Source: Gordoniibacillus kamchatkensis
Lineage (GTDB): Bacteria; Bacillota; Bacilli; Paenibacillales; NBRC-103111
Length of the DNA: 64,000 nt
Assembly: GCF_000829455.1 (NCBI RefSeq)
Contig: NZ_JXAK01000028.1
Coordinates: 24,489-88,488 of the forward strand
Direction of reading: 5' to 3'
Shown: one piece after another, positions 8,504 to 16,983 of the stretch
Layout of the letters: the number at the start of each line of letters is the position of its first letter
Numbering within the stretch: the stretch's first letter is position 1
Position numbers and translations under genes: made by a program
The notes under the pieces: model-generated
Told to the model about the DNA's origin: nothing
The model's input: the letters and a program-made list of their open reading frames with translations, nothing else
Databases searched by the model: none

Positions 8504-9250
8504 CTATTGCGCCGTCAGGATTTGTGGACCTTCAGCCGTGATGGCGATCGTATGCTCGTATTGGGCAGCGAGCTTGCGGTCCAGCGTCCGCGCGGTCCAG
8601 CCGTCCGGATCGATTGTCATGTAGTAGGTTCCTTCGGTGATCATGGGCTCGATCGTGAACACCATGCCTTCCTTGATGCGGGGTCCTTTGCCGGGATTGC
8701 CGACATGCGTATAGTTCGGATCCTCGTGCAGGTCCCGGCCGATACCATGAGCGAGAAGGTCGCGCACGACGCCGAAGCCGTTCGATTCGGCATGCCGCTG
8801 GATCGCGCTCGTCACGTCGCCGAGCCGATTGCCGGGCTGCGCCTGCGCGATGCCCAGGTCAAGGCATTCCTTCGTGACGCGCATCAGATTCTCAGCCGTC
8901 GGCGAGATCTTCCCGACCGCATAGCTCCAGGCCGAATCGCCGAGCCATCCGTCGAGCTCCGCGACCGTATCGATCGTCACGATATCGCCTTCCTCGAGTG
9001 GCTTATCGCTAGGAAAACCATGCGCGATCACGTCGTTGACGGAGGCACAGGTCGCATATTGATAGCCCTTGTAGCCCTTCGTGTATGGTTTGGCGCCGTG
9101 CTTCAAAATAATATCCTCGAATATGCGCTCAATATCGTTCGTCGTGATGCCCGGTTTGATGAGCGGGGCGATCGTGCGATGGCATTCGGCCACCACTTGG
9201 CATGCCTTGCGGATGGCCTCAATTTCATGCTTGCTTTTTAGGATGATCAT
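8504..9250 (-). CDS. map: Type I methionine aminopeptidase
   Basis: A 248-residue cytosolic metalloprotease that removes the initiator methionine. The start at 9250 (MIILKSKHEIEAIRKAC) has AAGGAG upstream; longer in-frame extensions do not resemble the family. Metal ligands of the pita-bread fold are visible: the Asp pair in TIDTVAELDGWLGDSAW, the His in LAHGIGRDLHEDP, and glutamates in FTIEPMI and YEHTIAI. The substrate-pocket His lies in VIAHGFP. Here it is a stand-alone gene 7 bp behind a TetR regulator rather than in the ribosomal-protein operon, so it is probably a second, conditionally expressed copy. Confidence 0.93.
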   Translation of the reverse strand: MIILKSKHEIEAIRKACQVVAECHRTIAPLIKPGITTNDIERIFEDIILKHGAKPYTKGYKGYQYATCASVNDVIAHGFPSDKPLEEGDIVTIDTVAELDGWLGDSAWSYAVGKISPTAENLMRVTKECLDLGIAQAQPGNRLGDVTSAIQRHAESNGFGVVRDLLAHGIGRDLHEDPNYTHVGNPGKGPRIKEGMVFTIEPMITEGTYYMTIDPDGWTARTLDRKLAAQYEHTIAITAEGPQILTAQ

Positions 9251-9257
9251 GTTCGTA

Positions 9258-9842
9258 TTAGGACTCCTTCGTAATAGCTTGCATTGCGAGCTGGGCGATT
9301 CGATCGACGTCCAGCTCGGAAGTGCCCGCATAGTAGTGCAGCCCGCAGCAGCCGACCAGCACGGCAAGCATATGGTCGACGCTGTCGTCTTCGCGCTGGG
9401 CGATCGATTGGAGTGGAACGTACAGCCGTTCCATGAATCGTCTTTTGGCGGGGTGCCGATCCTTCTCAGGCAAGCCTGCATAATGTTCCGCCGCCATTTT
9501 GTAGACGAGATATGCGCGGGCGTCCGACTGCCACAGCCGGAGCAGCGCTTTGCAATACGTTAACAGCTGCTTGTCATCCGGGCTGCCGCCGCAGATGTTT
9601 GACCATTCTGCCAGGGCTTGCTCGCTTCGCTCGAAACCGCTGCCCAGCACATCTTCTATTAATAAATGCCGGTTGGGGTAATAATGGTATACCGTGCCGT
9701 AACCGAGTTCGGCCTCACGGGCGACGTCGCGAATATCAAAGCTGCCACCCGTGCGGAAGTAGGCGCGCGCGGCGGCGTCCAGGATCTGTTCTCTGCGCTG
9801 CATTCGGATGAGCTCATTTTGTTCTTTGGTACGGGGGCACAT
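9258..9842 (-). CDS. TetR-family transcriptional regulator upstream of map
   Basis: A 194-residue TetR protein with the helix-turn-helix near residues 15-60 (ILDAAARAYFRTGGSFDIRDVAREAELGYGTVYHYYPNRHLL). Start 9842 (MCPRTKEQ) is preceded by AAGGAGG; further in-frame ATGs upstream have no ribosome site. It is 7 bp from map and clearly co-transcribed, so it probably regulates the pair. The upstream region has two direct copies of AAATAAAGTT (9944-9953 and 9963-9972), 19 bp apart, which could be its binding sites. Confidence 0.88.
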   Translation of the reverse strand: MCPRTKEQNELIRMQRREQILDAAARAYFRTGGSFDIRDVAREAELGYGTVYHYYPNRHLLIEDVLGSGFERSEQALAEWSNICGGSPDDKQLLTYCKALLRLWQSDARAYLVYKMAAEHYAGLPEKDRHPAKRRFMERLYVPLQSIAQREDDSVDHMLAVLVGCCGLHYYAGTSELDVDRIAQLAMQAITKES

Positions 9843-10308
9843 GGGCGCGTAAACCTCCTTGTATTGACCTGCAAATTTGTCGATCTTAATATAGTAACGC
9901 ATGGGGCGGGGATTATGCAAATTATTTTATCTGGTGCGAAAGAAAATAAAGTTATTTAATTGAAATAAAGTTCTTTAGTGAAATTGAACAAAGCCAGGCC
10001 TCCAGGCAGGTAGTTTCGGAGGCGGCGGTTATCTGGGAGTGGCGATCCGTGGTAATTTAGAATCACCGCGGGTTATGTTTTATCACAAGGAAAAGGAGAT
10101 ACATGGTAAACGGAGGAGGTGGGGTGCGCGACGGTAGCAGCATTAAGCTATCTGCTACGATAGCGCTGGAAACATAACATGAGGCCACCGCGAATTAATT
10201 AACCAGGTGGCTCACCCCGCCCGTTTAGGCTATAATCAGAAGAATCAATGGTCCACGTTCTCCGTGGACCATTTGCAATATGGACTTTGTCCTTGGAGGT
10301 CGACAGCC
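9843..10308. other. Intergenic control region between divergent TetR and AraC genes
   Basis: No gene is visible. It holds the two AAATAAAGTT direct repeats near the TetR start, a small GCTATC/GATAGC inverted repeat around 10150-10170, and the AraC-gene promoter with a perfect inverted repeat. The first 150 bp next to the TetR gene are AT-rich. Confidence 0.5.
10231..10272 (+). promoter_or_regulatory. -10 box and perfect 10-bp inverted repeat before the AraC gene
   Basis: TATAAT at 10231-10236 is followed 11 bp later by ATGGTCCACG-TTCTC-CGTGGACCAT (10248-10272). The arms are perfect, and the element would lie at the start of the transcript, suiting either a repressor operator or an mRNA leader hairpin. 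No good -35 is seen, consistent with an activator-dependent promoter. Confidence 0.55.
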
Positions 10309-11337
10309 ATGAACGCTCCTTCCGCAGACCGTATCAAGATCGCGCCAGGCTTCTGGACTGGCCTGAGAGGAATAGGGGTAGAACCCATTGACGTAGCGCG
10401 CCAAGCCCGTCTACCGCTAACCGTCATCAACGAACCGTTAGTCACGACCGCACAATATTATTCGATCTGGCAAGCCTATTCCGAACTAGTCGGAGACACC
10501 GCTACGGGAATCGTTAAGCTTGCGACCGCGTACGAGACGGCTCAGTATCCGCCGGACGCTTTGGCGACCTTCCACGCTCGCGACTACCGGGACGCGCTGA
10601 ACCGAATGGCGCGCTATAAGCAAATGTGCCCTCCGGAAAACTTGCGCATTCAGGAAGAAGGCGAGCAATGCTCGATTGAATTGGAGTGGCAGCATGCCGA
10701 GCAACCCGGACCGCCGGTGCTTGTCGGCATTACGCTCGCCTACCTGCTTGAGCTCGGGCGCCGGGGAACCGGCCGTTATCTGACGGCTCGTTCCGTTGAA
10801 TTCATACACCCCATGGGCGACGTTCAAGCCCTTGAAGGTTATTTCGGCTGCCGCGTTCGGATGGGGACGGACCGCAATCGGATAATGCTGAATCGCGACG
10901 ATCTGGACCGTCCCTTCGCGTCGTACAACGGAGAGCTTCTCGAGATTCTGACTCCCGCCTTGGATCGTACGCTGGATGAACGACAGAGCCATCTCACCGT
11001 GAGCGCTAAGGTGAAGCGGATCTTGTCACGATGCCTAAATCGAGGGCGAATCGACATTCAAAGCGTAGCCTTCGAGCTGGGGATGAGCGATCGCACCTTG
11101 CAGCGCAGGCTGACGGACGAAGGCGCAAGCTTCAAGCAGTTGCTGGTGCAAACCAGGCGCGAGAAGGCCGTCGCTTACTTGGCAGACCCGTCGCTGGAGA
11201 TCAAAGAGGTCGCTTTTCTCGTCGGCTACAAGGACCAGAATTCGTTCTATCGCGCGTTCCGCTCATGGGAAGGGGAGACTCCCGCCAATTGGCGCGTCGC
11301 GCAAGAGCATTGGCGTTCCGCGCTAGTTACCGGGTAG
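10309..11337 (+). CDS. AraC-family regulator with arabinose-binding-like N-terminal domain (OruR/ArgR type)
   Basis: A 342-residue regulator. Residues 1-220 resemble the N-terminal Arabinose_bd domain of OruR/VirS-like AraC proteins. Residues 240-330 hold two helix-turn-helix units (IDIQSVAFELGMSDRTLQRRL and IKEVAFLVGYKDQNSFYRAFRSWEGETPANWR). ATG 10309 follows TTGGAGG. The SDR gene starts 50 bp downstream and is probably its target or operon partner. Ligand unknown; this type is commoner in proteobacteria and actinobacteria than in Firmicutes, so acquisition is possible. Confidence 0.9.
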   Translation: MNAPSADRIKIAPGFWTGLRGIGVEPIDVARQARLPLTVINEPLVTTAQYYSIWQAYSELVGDTATGIVKLATAYETAQYPPDALATFHARDYRDALNRMARYKQMCPPENLRIQEEGEQCSIELEWQHAEQPGPPVLVGITLAYLLELGRRGTGRYLTARSVEFIHPMGDVQALEGYFGCRVRMGTDRNRIMLNRDDLDRPFASYNGELLEILTPALDRTLDERQSHLTVSAKVKRILSRCLNRGRIDIQSVAFELGMSDRTLQRRLTDEGASFKQLLVQTRREKAVAYLADPSLEIKEVAFLVGYKDQNSFYRAFRSWEGETPANWRVAQEHWRSALVTG

Positions 11338-11387
11338 GCGAAACGAAGTATCATTATCCCTATCCTAGACATAAGGAGTGCAGGCAG

Positions 11388-12182
11388 ATGGATATGGGAT
11401 TGAAGAATAAGACGGCTTTAGTAACGGGATCAACCCGAGGCATAGGAAAAGCGATTGCCTTAGAACTTGCCAGAGAAGGCGTTCACGTTCTCATAAATGG
11501 TCGGAACAACGATGACGTAGAGCGCACGGTCGCGGAGATGCAAGCGGCGTTCCCGGAGACGGAACCTCGAAATGCAACGGCTGATCTCGTCGATGCGCGG
11601 CAAAGAGAAGCTTTATTCGCGAAGTTCCCCCACGTCGATATTCTCGTCAACAGCATGGGCATCTATGAGATCATGTCCTATGACGACGTAGACGATGCCG
11701 TATGGGAGAAGTACTTCCGCACGAACGTTCTCGCCGCCAACGGCTTGACCAAGTTTTATTTGCCTTCCATGCTGAGTCGCGGATACGGCCGCATTATCTT
11801 TATCGCGAGCGAGGAAGCCGTCATGCCTTCCGGACAGATGCCTCAATACGGCGTGACCAAATCCATGCTGTTGTCGTTGGCCAAGAGCTTGTCCAAGCTG
11901 ACCCGCGGCGCCGAGGTTACCGTGAACACGATCCTGCCGGGACCGACCCTCTCCGAGAACGTGCAGCAGATCATCGAGAGCATTTATTCGAACGAAGAGA
12001 TGACCTTCGAGGCTAAAGAGAAAGATTTTATGACGAAGAACCTGCCTCAATCCGAAATCCAACGGTTTATCAGACCTGCGGAGATTGGCCGATTGACTGC
12101 TTTCATCTGCAGCCCGATGGCCTCCGCCTTCAAAGGATCTCCGATCCGCATGGACGGAGGAATGGTACCGACAATATTTTAA
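11388..12182 (+). CDS. Short-chain dehydrogenase/reductase (SDR)
   Basis: A 264-residue classical SDR. The NAD(P)-binding motif is TGSTRGIGKA (residues 13-22), followed by the structural NSMG variant of NNAG, a catalytic Ser in FIASEEA, and YGVTK for the Tyr-Lys pair. It ends IRMDGGMVPTIF. The start ATG at 11388 is behind AAGGAG. Adjacency to the AraC gene suggests inducible oxidoreduction of some small molecule, but the substrate is not predictable. The AraC-SDR pairing is the only functional hint. Confidence 0.9.
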   Translation: MDMGLKNKTALVTGSTRGIGKAIALELAREGVHVLINGRNNDDVERTVAEMQAAFPETEPRNATADLVDARQREALFAKFPHVDILVNSMGIYEIMSYDDVDDAVWEKYFRTNVLAANGLTKFYLPSMLSRGYGRIIFIASEEAVMPSGQMPQYGVTKSMLLSLAKSLSKLTRGAEVTVNTILPGPTLSENVQQIIESIYSNEEMTFEAKEKDFMTKNLPQSEIQRFIRPAEIGRLTAFICSPMASAFKGSPIRMDGGMVPTIF

Positions 12183-12217
12183 TTTTTTGTGCTAACGGAG
12201 AACGAGGGAGTTCAATG

Positions 12218-12313
12218 AGGCAGTCTAGAACTTTATTATAAGTTTTTGGAGGCAAAATGACCGGGATTCCTTTTATAGATAAGGAACCCCGGTCTATTAC
12301 TTTATTATTACTT
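12218..12313 (+). repeat. Direct repeat A, copy 1 (includes a terminator hairpin)
   Basis: About 96 bp, nearly identical to 14130-14226. It contains a stem in which GACCGGGATTCCTT pairs with AAGGAACCCCGGTC. Here it terminates the SDR transcript. The other copy sits at the end of the metallophosphoesterase gene, so the two copies bracket the 1.9-kb low-GC segment between them. Confidence 0.75.
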
Positions 12314-12420
12314 TACATACGGCGAAGCTAACTGTTGCCGACGTGTACGGACCTGCGGCGCGCTCCGGTGCGGGCAGGTCGCTGCGCATGTCTGCGGCAC
12401 CTTCCGGGAGCCGCTGCCGG

Positions 12421-12498
12421 TGCATGCCGGCGTAGGCAAGGCGGTGGCGTTGCATCTCGCGGCAGCGCGATCACCGAACGCCTTTTGCTGCCGGAGGG
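12421..12498 (+). repeat. GC-rich repeat B, copy 1
   Basis: Similar to 13348-13421 in the same orientation. Shared blocks include CTCGCGGCAGCG, CACCGAACGCC and TTGCTGCCG. GGCAGC and GCTGCC inside it can pair. It is very GC-rich while the two genes next to it are AT-rich. It looks like a dispersed intergenic repeat rather than coding sequence. Confidence 0.6.
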
Positions 12499-12635
12499 GG
12501 AATTTTTCCATAAGTTGTAACATTTAATCAATTTTGTGTGTTTATATAAGATGAAGGGCATAACCTTAAGCGTCAACTTCCATATGCGGATCTATCTCGC
12601 AACGACAAAACACAATTGCCCCCGGTTGGGGAGCG

Positions 12636-12827
12636 TCATATGTCGCGGAAACCTCCACCCTTGGCTTTAGCTAAATAACGAATAAAAGGACTAGAAGAGA
12701 TTAAAATCCCTTCGAGTCCTCTGAATCCTTGTGGTTTAAGGCATATTATTACATGTTTGTCCGTGATTTCGGGCTTCTCATGCTTGACGACCCAATCAGG
12801 GCCATTAGGGCTTGCTAGCGCACTTCA
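12636..12827 (-). pseudogene. Unidentified open-frame remnant
   Basis: A 64-codon open frame without a start, reading for example DWVVKHEKPEITDKH and FIRYLAKAKGGGFRDI before the stop. The amino-acid pattern looks like real protein but I do not recognise the family. It lies in an otherwise gene-free 600-bp stretch beside repeat B and may be debris of a lost gene. Confidence 0.25.
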
Positions 12828-12932
12828 ACTGAAAACTGAAAATTGAAATTGGAAATGATAGACCAAATTTTAGTATAAATGTATATAATTCATATAATAG
12901 ATAGATGATCCAATTGAATTAGGAGGAATGAG

Positions 12933-13271
12933 ATGAGATTAAGACTTGCTTTGAGTGTTATTGTTTTTTGTTGTGCTGTAGGATTGGTTGGATGTTCCCA
13001 AAAGACCACCATTACGTCATTCCAAGGCAAAGGGAACAATTGGTCTGCAACATACGAAGTGAAAAACGGTAAGGAAGCTAATCAAACTATCTCTAATTAT
13101 TCTTTGACTTACTTGGGTACTGATAAAATTGACAAAATCAAGTACTCATTTAGCGGTAATAACGTCAATGTTGGAGGGGAGGGACCATATTTGGGGAGTA
13201 TTTCATCTCCAAACAATGTAAGCGTTGATGTGGCAGTTCCGTCGCCAAAAAATAAAATTACAGTAAAGTAG
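12933..13271 (+). CDS. Small putative lipoprotein
   Basis: A 112-residue protein with a lipoprotein signal: hydrophobic LALSVIVFCCAVGLVG followed by Cys21 (GLVGC). The remainder is polar and predicted beta-rich (NNWSATYEVKNG, YSLTYLGTDKI), suggesting a small beta-sandwich on the outside of the membrane. AGGAGGAATG precedes the ATG, and TATAAT at 12893-12898 is a fair -10. No functional relatives are recognised. GC content is well below that of the flanking chromosome, as for the next gene. Confidence 0.75.
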   Translation: MRLRLALSVIVFCCAVGLVGCSQKTTITSFQGKGNNWSATYEVKNGKEANQTISNYSLTYLGTDKIDKIKYSFSGNNVNVGGEGPYLGSISSPNNVSVDVAVPSPKNKITVK

Positions 13272-13347
13272 AATGGTCTGGGCAGTCCGAAGAATTCACG
13301 ATTTCATCTAAATAAAGAGATTTTGAAATTAACGGTGGTTAACAAGC

Positions 13348-13421
13348 ACATGCTGGCGTGTGCGGGGCGGCGGCGCTTCTCGCGGCAGCGGGCACCGAAC
13401 GCCTCTTGCTGCCGCTTGGGG
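13348..13421 (+). repeat. GC-rich repeat B, copy 2
   Basis: Second copy of the element at 12421-12498, shortened by small deletions. It again separates two AT-rich genes and can form a GGCAGC/GCTGCC stem. Confidence 0.6.
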
Positions 13422-13591
13422 TATCAGTTGCGCATACGGGGAGATGTTTGGAAATATTAAAGTTTTAGACTAGATAATAATGATATAGACTGAAACAATA
13501 AGTTTTAGACTGACGTAAGTGCCCAACTAACCGAGGATAATACAATGCCCACATGGAATTTAAAGGTGTAAATATAACGAGGAGGGATTAC

Positions 13592-14104
13592 GTGCTTTTT
13601 CATTTTAGCGAGGAGGATAGTATCAAAATATTTGTACCTAAAGAGAAACAAAATCGACCGGATTTTCCTGCGGTAGTTTGGGCAATTGATGAAGAGAATG
13701 AGTTTACATACTATTTTCCGAGGAATTGTCCCCGAATTGTGTGTAGGAGAGACGAGGCGACAGCGGACCAACATTTGCAACTTTTCTTTAACAATACAAT
13801 TGCTGATATCATAGTTACGGTAGAAAGTGATTGGTATACAAGGATTTCAAAGCAAACCATTTTTAGATATTGCTTTGATGATGAGTGCTTTGAGCTTTTT
13901 GACAAGACTGCTGGTTATTATATTTCTCGTCAAGTAGTGAAGCCTAAGTTAGTTGATACGTATGGGAATTTGTTAGAGAGATTAATCCAAAAAGGAGTCG
14001 AATTAAGATTCACAACGAATCTATATCCTCTTCGAGAAGCAATATTAGCTTCTGACTTCAAAGGATTTGGTATACATAGATTTAATAACGCAAAAAGACT
14101 GTAA
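13592..14104 (+). CDS. DUF6886-family protein
   Basis: A 170-residue protein. The GTG at 13592 is preferred to the ATG at 13553 because GAGGAGGG lies 5 nt before it and the product then begins MLFHFSEEDSIKIF, as family members do. Further landmarks are VVWAIDEENE and YYFPRNCPRI. The family is widespread in Firmicutes and has no known function. The fold is thought to resemble ADP-ribosyl-binding or transferase-like domains, which is inference only. It is low in GC and sits inside the repeat-bracketed segment. Confidence 0.75.
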   Translation: MLFHFSEEDSIKIFVPKEKQNRPDFPAVVWAIDEENEFTYYFPRNCPRIVCRRDEATADQHLQLFFNNTIADIIVTVESDWYTRISKQTIFRYCFDDECFELFDKTAGYYISRQVVKPKLVDTYGNLLERLIQKGVELRFTTNLYPLREAILASDFKGFGIHRFNNAKRL

Positions 14105-14129
14105 TCCTCTAAGCTAACGAAGACAAGTT

Positions 14130-14226
14130 AGGCAGTCTAGAACTTTATTATAAGTTTTTGGAGGCAAAATGACCGGGATTCCTTTTTTAGATAAGGAACC
14201 CCGGTCTATTGCTTTATAATTACTTA
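14130..14226 (-). repeat. Direct repeat A, copy 2 (terminator of the metallophosphoesterase gene)
   Basis: Nearly identical to 12218-12313. Its hairpin lies directly after the stop codon of the minus-strand metallophosphoesterase gene, and the repeat runs up to and just into that stop codon. It can terminate transcripts from both sides. Confidence 0.75.
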
Positions 14227-15374
14227 ACACCAGCCTCGTTTGACCGGAACGTTATGATGATGTGCAGCAGCTCGGAACGGCTGGCGATCCGTACCGGCGG
14301 CCCCCATGTGCCGAAGCCTGAGGATACGATGGCATGCATGCGGCCTTTGCGCAAATAACCCCAATCGAGCTCGAACATACGGCGGGTGATCCAGTGATTC
14401 GGGGCGAATTGGCCGCGGTGCGTATGGCCGGACAGCAGCACGTCGGCCCCGGCGGCCTCCGCCTTGTCCAGCTGGTGCGGCTGGTGGTCCATCACGATGA
14501 CGGGTCGCGACCGGTCGACGTCCGCCAGCAGCTCGGCGATGGGGCGCCGGCTTGCCGGATCCATGCTTTCAGCGGCTTTGTCCTTGCGGCCGACGACCGT
14601 CACTGCCCCGTCCGCAGCGTCCGCAGCCTCATCGCGCAGCACGCGGATGCCGATCTCTTTCATGAGCCCGACGTATTGCTCGATGTGCCCGCCGTAATAT
14701 TCATGGTTGCCGAGCGCGGCGAAAGTGCCGTGCGTTGCCCGCAGCCGCCGCAGCTCGTCCGTCATTCGCTTGCGGACGAACGGCTCGATGTCGTGGTCGA
14801 GCACGTCGCCCGGCAGCAGGATCAGATCCGGCTCCAGCCGGTTCATTTCGCGCACGAGCCGGCGCAGGTGGCTGTTCCCTACGATGTGGCCGAGGTGAAG
14901 GTCGGAGGCGACGGCAAGACGCAGCTGCTGAAGTCCGCCGGCCGGCTTGTCGACGGCGATTCGGTATGTTCGGACGACCGGCGTCCAGGCGTTCCAGGAG
15001 CCGCGCAGCAGAAGCGCGAGCAGCAGGGCGCAGACGGCAAGGCCGAGCGCGGGAACGCTGGCGGTCGTCTCTACGCCGGCCAGGTACAGGAGGCATGCCG
15101 CAACATCCGCCACGAGCAGGAGCACAAGCGACCATTCGAATACAGCGATATAATAGGCGCCGAGCCACGTGAGACAAAGCCGGACCGAGCGCGACAAAAA
15201 TCGCACGCGGCCAAGCAAGTAGGCGAACGCTACGATGGCGAAAATCGGCCAATACGCCGGCGCCGTCTCATATTGCGGCGGAACGATATGCGACAGCAGC
15301 ACGTAGCCATGCCAGCCGATATATAAATTCAATATGAAATAGAGTCCTAAGAAATTAACAAACCTGCGCCTCAT
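14220..15374 (-). CDS. Membrane-anchored metallophosphoesterase (YkuE/YpbG-like)
   Basis: A 384-residue protein with four hydrophobic segments in residues 5-125 and a C-terminal calcineurin-type phosphoesterase domain. Metal-ligand motifs appear in order: ASDLHLGH, LLPGDVLDHD, ALGNHEYYGG, VIVMDHQP and LLSGHTHRGQ. The catalytic domain should face the outside or the membrane surface; relatives act on lipid-type phosphoesters such as UDP-diacylglucosamine, but the substrate here is unknown. A second, secreted phosphoesterase lies at 16984-18008, with a secreted repeat protein between them. Confidence 0.92.
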   Translation of the reverse strand: MRRRFVNFLGLYFILNLYIGWHGYVLLSHIVPPQYETAPAYWPIFAIVAFAYLLGRVRFLSRSVRLCLTWLGAYYIAVFEWSLVLLLVADVAACLLYLAGVETTASVPALGLAVCALLLALLLRGSWNAWTPVVRTYRIAVDKPAGGLQQLRLAVASDLHLGHIVGNSHLRRLVREMNRLEPDLILLPGDVLDHDIEPFVRKRMTDELRRLRATHGTFAALGNHEYYGGHIEQYVGLMKEIGIRVLRDEAADAADGAVTVVGRKDKAAESMDPASRRPIAELLADVDRSRPVIVMDHQPHQLDKAEAAGADVLLSGHTHRGQFAPNHWITRRMFELDWGYLRKGRMHAIVSSGFGTWGPPVRIASRSELLHIIITFRSNEAGVK

Positions 15375-15590
15375 TGCCGGGATTCTCTCCTTGCCGGTAG
15401 TCGTTACCTTATTGTACCATCCGCGCTATCGTTTTGACCAATGCGAGCGGTGCAGCCGTCCCGGGTGAAGATTCAGCGTATTTTCAGCTAATCTTTACCT
15501 GAGTCTCAGCTTGGTTTCATGTCCGTTTCATAATTGCGGTCTAGACTATGTGGTGTAACAACATTCCACATAAGAAAGGTGATTGTACTT

Positions 15591-16370
15591 ATGAAGCAAG
15601 CAATCGGCAAAAAGCTCCTGACGACTTCCCTGGCGGCCGCCCTCCTCATCGGCGGAGGCGCTGCGCTTGTACACTCGACCGCCTATGCGGACAATACGGC
15701 ATCGTCCTCGGCGCAGTCCAACGGAACAAGCAACACGTCGGCAAACGGAGGGAAGCAGCATAAAGCGTTCGGCAAGTTCGAGCACCCCGGCATGGAAGCG
15801 GGCAACGTGCTGAAAGAAGCGGCAACGCTGCTCGGCACGGACGAGAAAACGCTCGTTCAAGATCTTCGCGGCGGCAAGACGCTCGTTCAAATTGCCCAGG
15901 ACAGCAAAGGCTGGAACGAAGACACGCTTGTGCAAAACTTGAGCGACGCGATCAGCAAGAAGCTTGACGAGCAGGTGCAAAGCGGCAAAATGACGCAGGC
16001 GCAAGCGGATAAAGCGAAGGCGAATCTCGCGGACCGCGTGAAAAAGGCAGTGGAAGGCAAGTTTGACTTCCGCGGCGGCATGAAAGGCAAGCGCGGCGGC
16101 TTCGAGTTCGGCGCTGCGAACATGCAGGATCTGGCTGCGTTTCTCAAGCTGTCGGAGACCGACCTGAAGGCGAAGCTGCAGGAAGGCCAGTCGCTCGCGG
16201 CTATCGCCCAGGCGCAAGGCATCACTGAGGATGCGCTGATTGCCCACATCAAAGACGGCATGACGGACAAAATCAAAAACTTCGTCGAGCGCACGCACAA
16301 GGCGAAGCCGGAGCAAGCGCCGAGCGGCCAGGCGTCCTCCGGGCAGGCGCCGGCAGCGTCCGCACAATAA
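15591..16370 (+). CDS. Secreted protein with two tandem helical repeats
   Basis: A 259-residue exported protein. Residues 1-31 are a signal peptide (KKLLTTSLAAALLIGGGAAL, probable cleavage after AYA). After a Ser/Asn-rich linker come two related modules: residues about 75-155 (AATLLGTDEKTLVQDLRGG, TLVQIAQDSKG) and about 183-225 (LAAFLKLSETDLKAKLQEG, SLAAIAQAQG). Each resembles short helical units common in secreted Bacillales proteins whose function is unknown. The tail has AP(S)GQA repeats. Charge is high and Cys is absent. It may bind the cell wall or act as a chaperone-like surface protein, which is inference. Confidence 0.8.
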   Translation: MKQAIGKKLLTTSLAAALLIGGGAALVHSTAYADNTASSSAQSNGTSNTSANGGKQHKAFGKFEHPGMEAGNVLKEAATLLGTDEKTLVQDLRGGKTLVQIAQDSKGWNEDTLVQNLSDAISKKLDEQVQSGKMTQAQADKAKANLADRVKKAVEGKFDFRGGMKGKRGGFEFGAANMQDLAAFLKLSETDLKAKLQEGQSLAAIAQAQGITEDALIAHIKDGMTDKIKNFVERTHKAKPEQAPSGQASSGQAPAASAQ

Positions 16371-16386
16371 CCGCAACCTCATAGCG

Positions 16387-16428
16387 AAAAGCCCTTCGCG
16401 GCCTGAATGTGGCTGCGAAGGGCTTTTT
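16387..16428 (+). terminator. Intrinsic terminator
   Basis: AAAAGCCCTTCGC and GCGAAGGGCTTTT form a 13-bp stem with a T run, directly after the secreted-protein gene. Confidence 0.8.
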
Positions 16429-16983
16429 GCGCTGCCTCGGCCTGAGAAGCCGTTCCAGTACAGCGGAAGCTCAATTAGCGGCGATTGTTCGCGGGGCAAC
16501 CGCACTATCGCCGCACCCGGATTCCGGTGGGGGGGAACGCGCACGCCTTTAAGAGGGTGAGGGCGTTTTCCGCTTGCGAGCGAACATATTCGTAAATTAG
16601 CCTCATTCGGGACGTCGTTAGAGCCTGAAAGGACCGAAACGGCGATTAGCGCATCAACATTCCATGACGAAAGAACAATATTCGTTCGGTGCGTACATTA
16701 GGGCGCTAACCGCCCGCTTGAACGATTTTCGCCAAAAACTACGTCCTTACGGTCTGAAAATAACGAACTTGGTCGTAACGGCCCGAAATATTGCCCGATC
16801 AAAGCTCCTTCGGACCGAAAAGGTCGGTGGCCTAAAGCTTCAGTCAACCAAAAGCTTAGGCCATTCGAGAGACTTGCGTCAGCCGTCATACCAAAAGGCA
16901 ATCTACCCTAACCTCAGCGATGCCTCCAGCAACTATGGACACTGCCTATCCACCCAACTGCTCAACCGCCATCCCGGACACAT
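16429..16983. other. Gene-free stretch of about 550 bp
   Basis: I see no supported gene. It has one imperfect 11-bp inverted repeat (GGCCTAAAGCTT at 16829-16840 with AAGCTTAGGCC at 16852-16862) and several short CGGACCGAAA/CCGATTT-like pieces. Composition is nearer 50% GC than the coding flanks. It may be repeat debris. Confidence 0.4.

Noticed and set aside
14113..14133. GCTAAC...GTTAGGC, resembling an integron attC core
   Set aside because: The other copy of repeat A lacks the partner GTTAG, there is no attC-length palindrome and no integrase.
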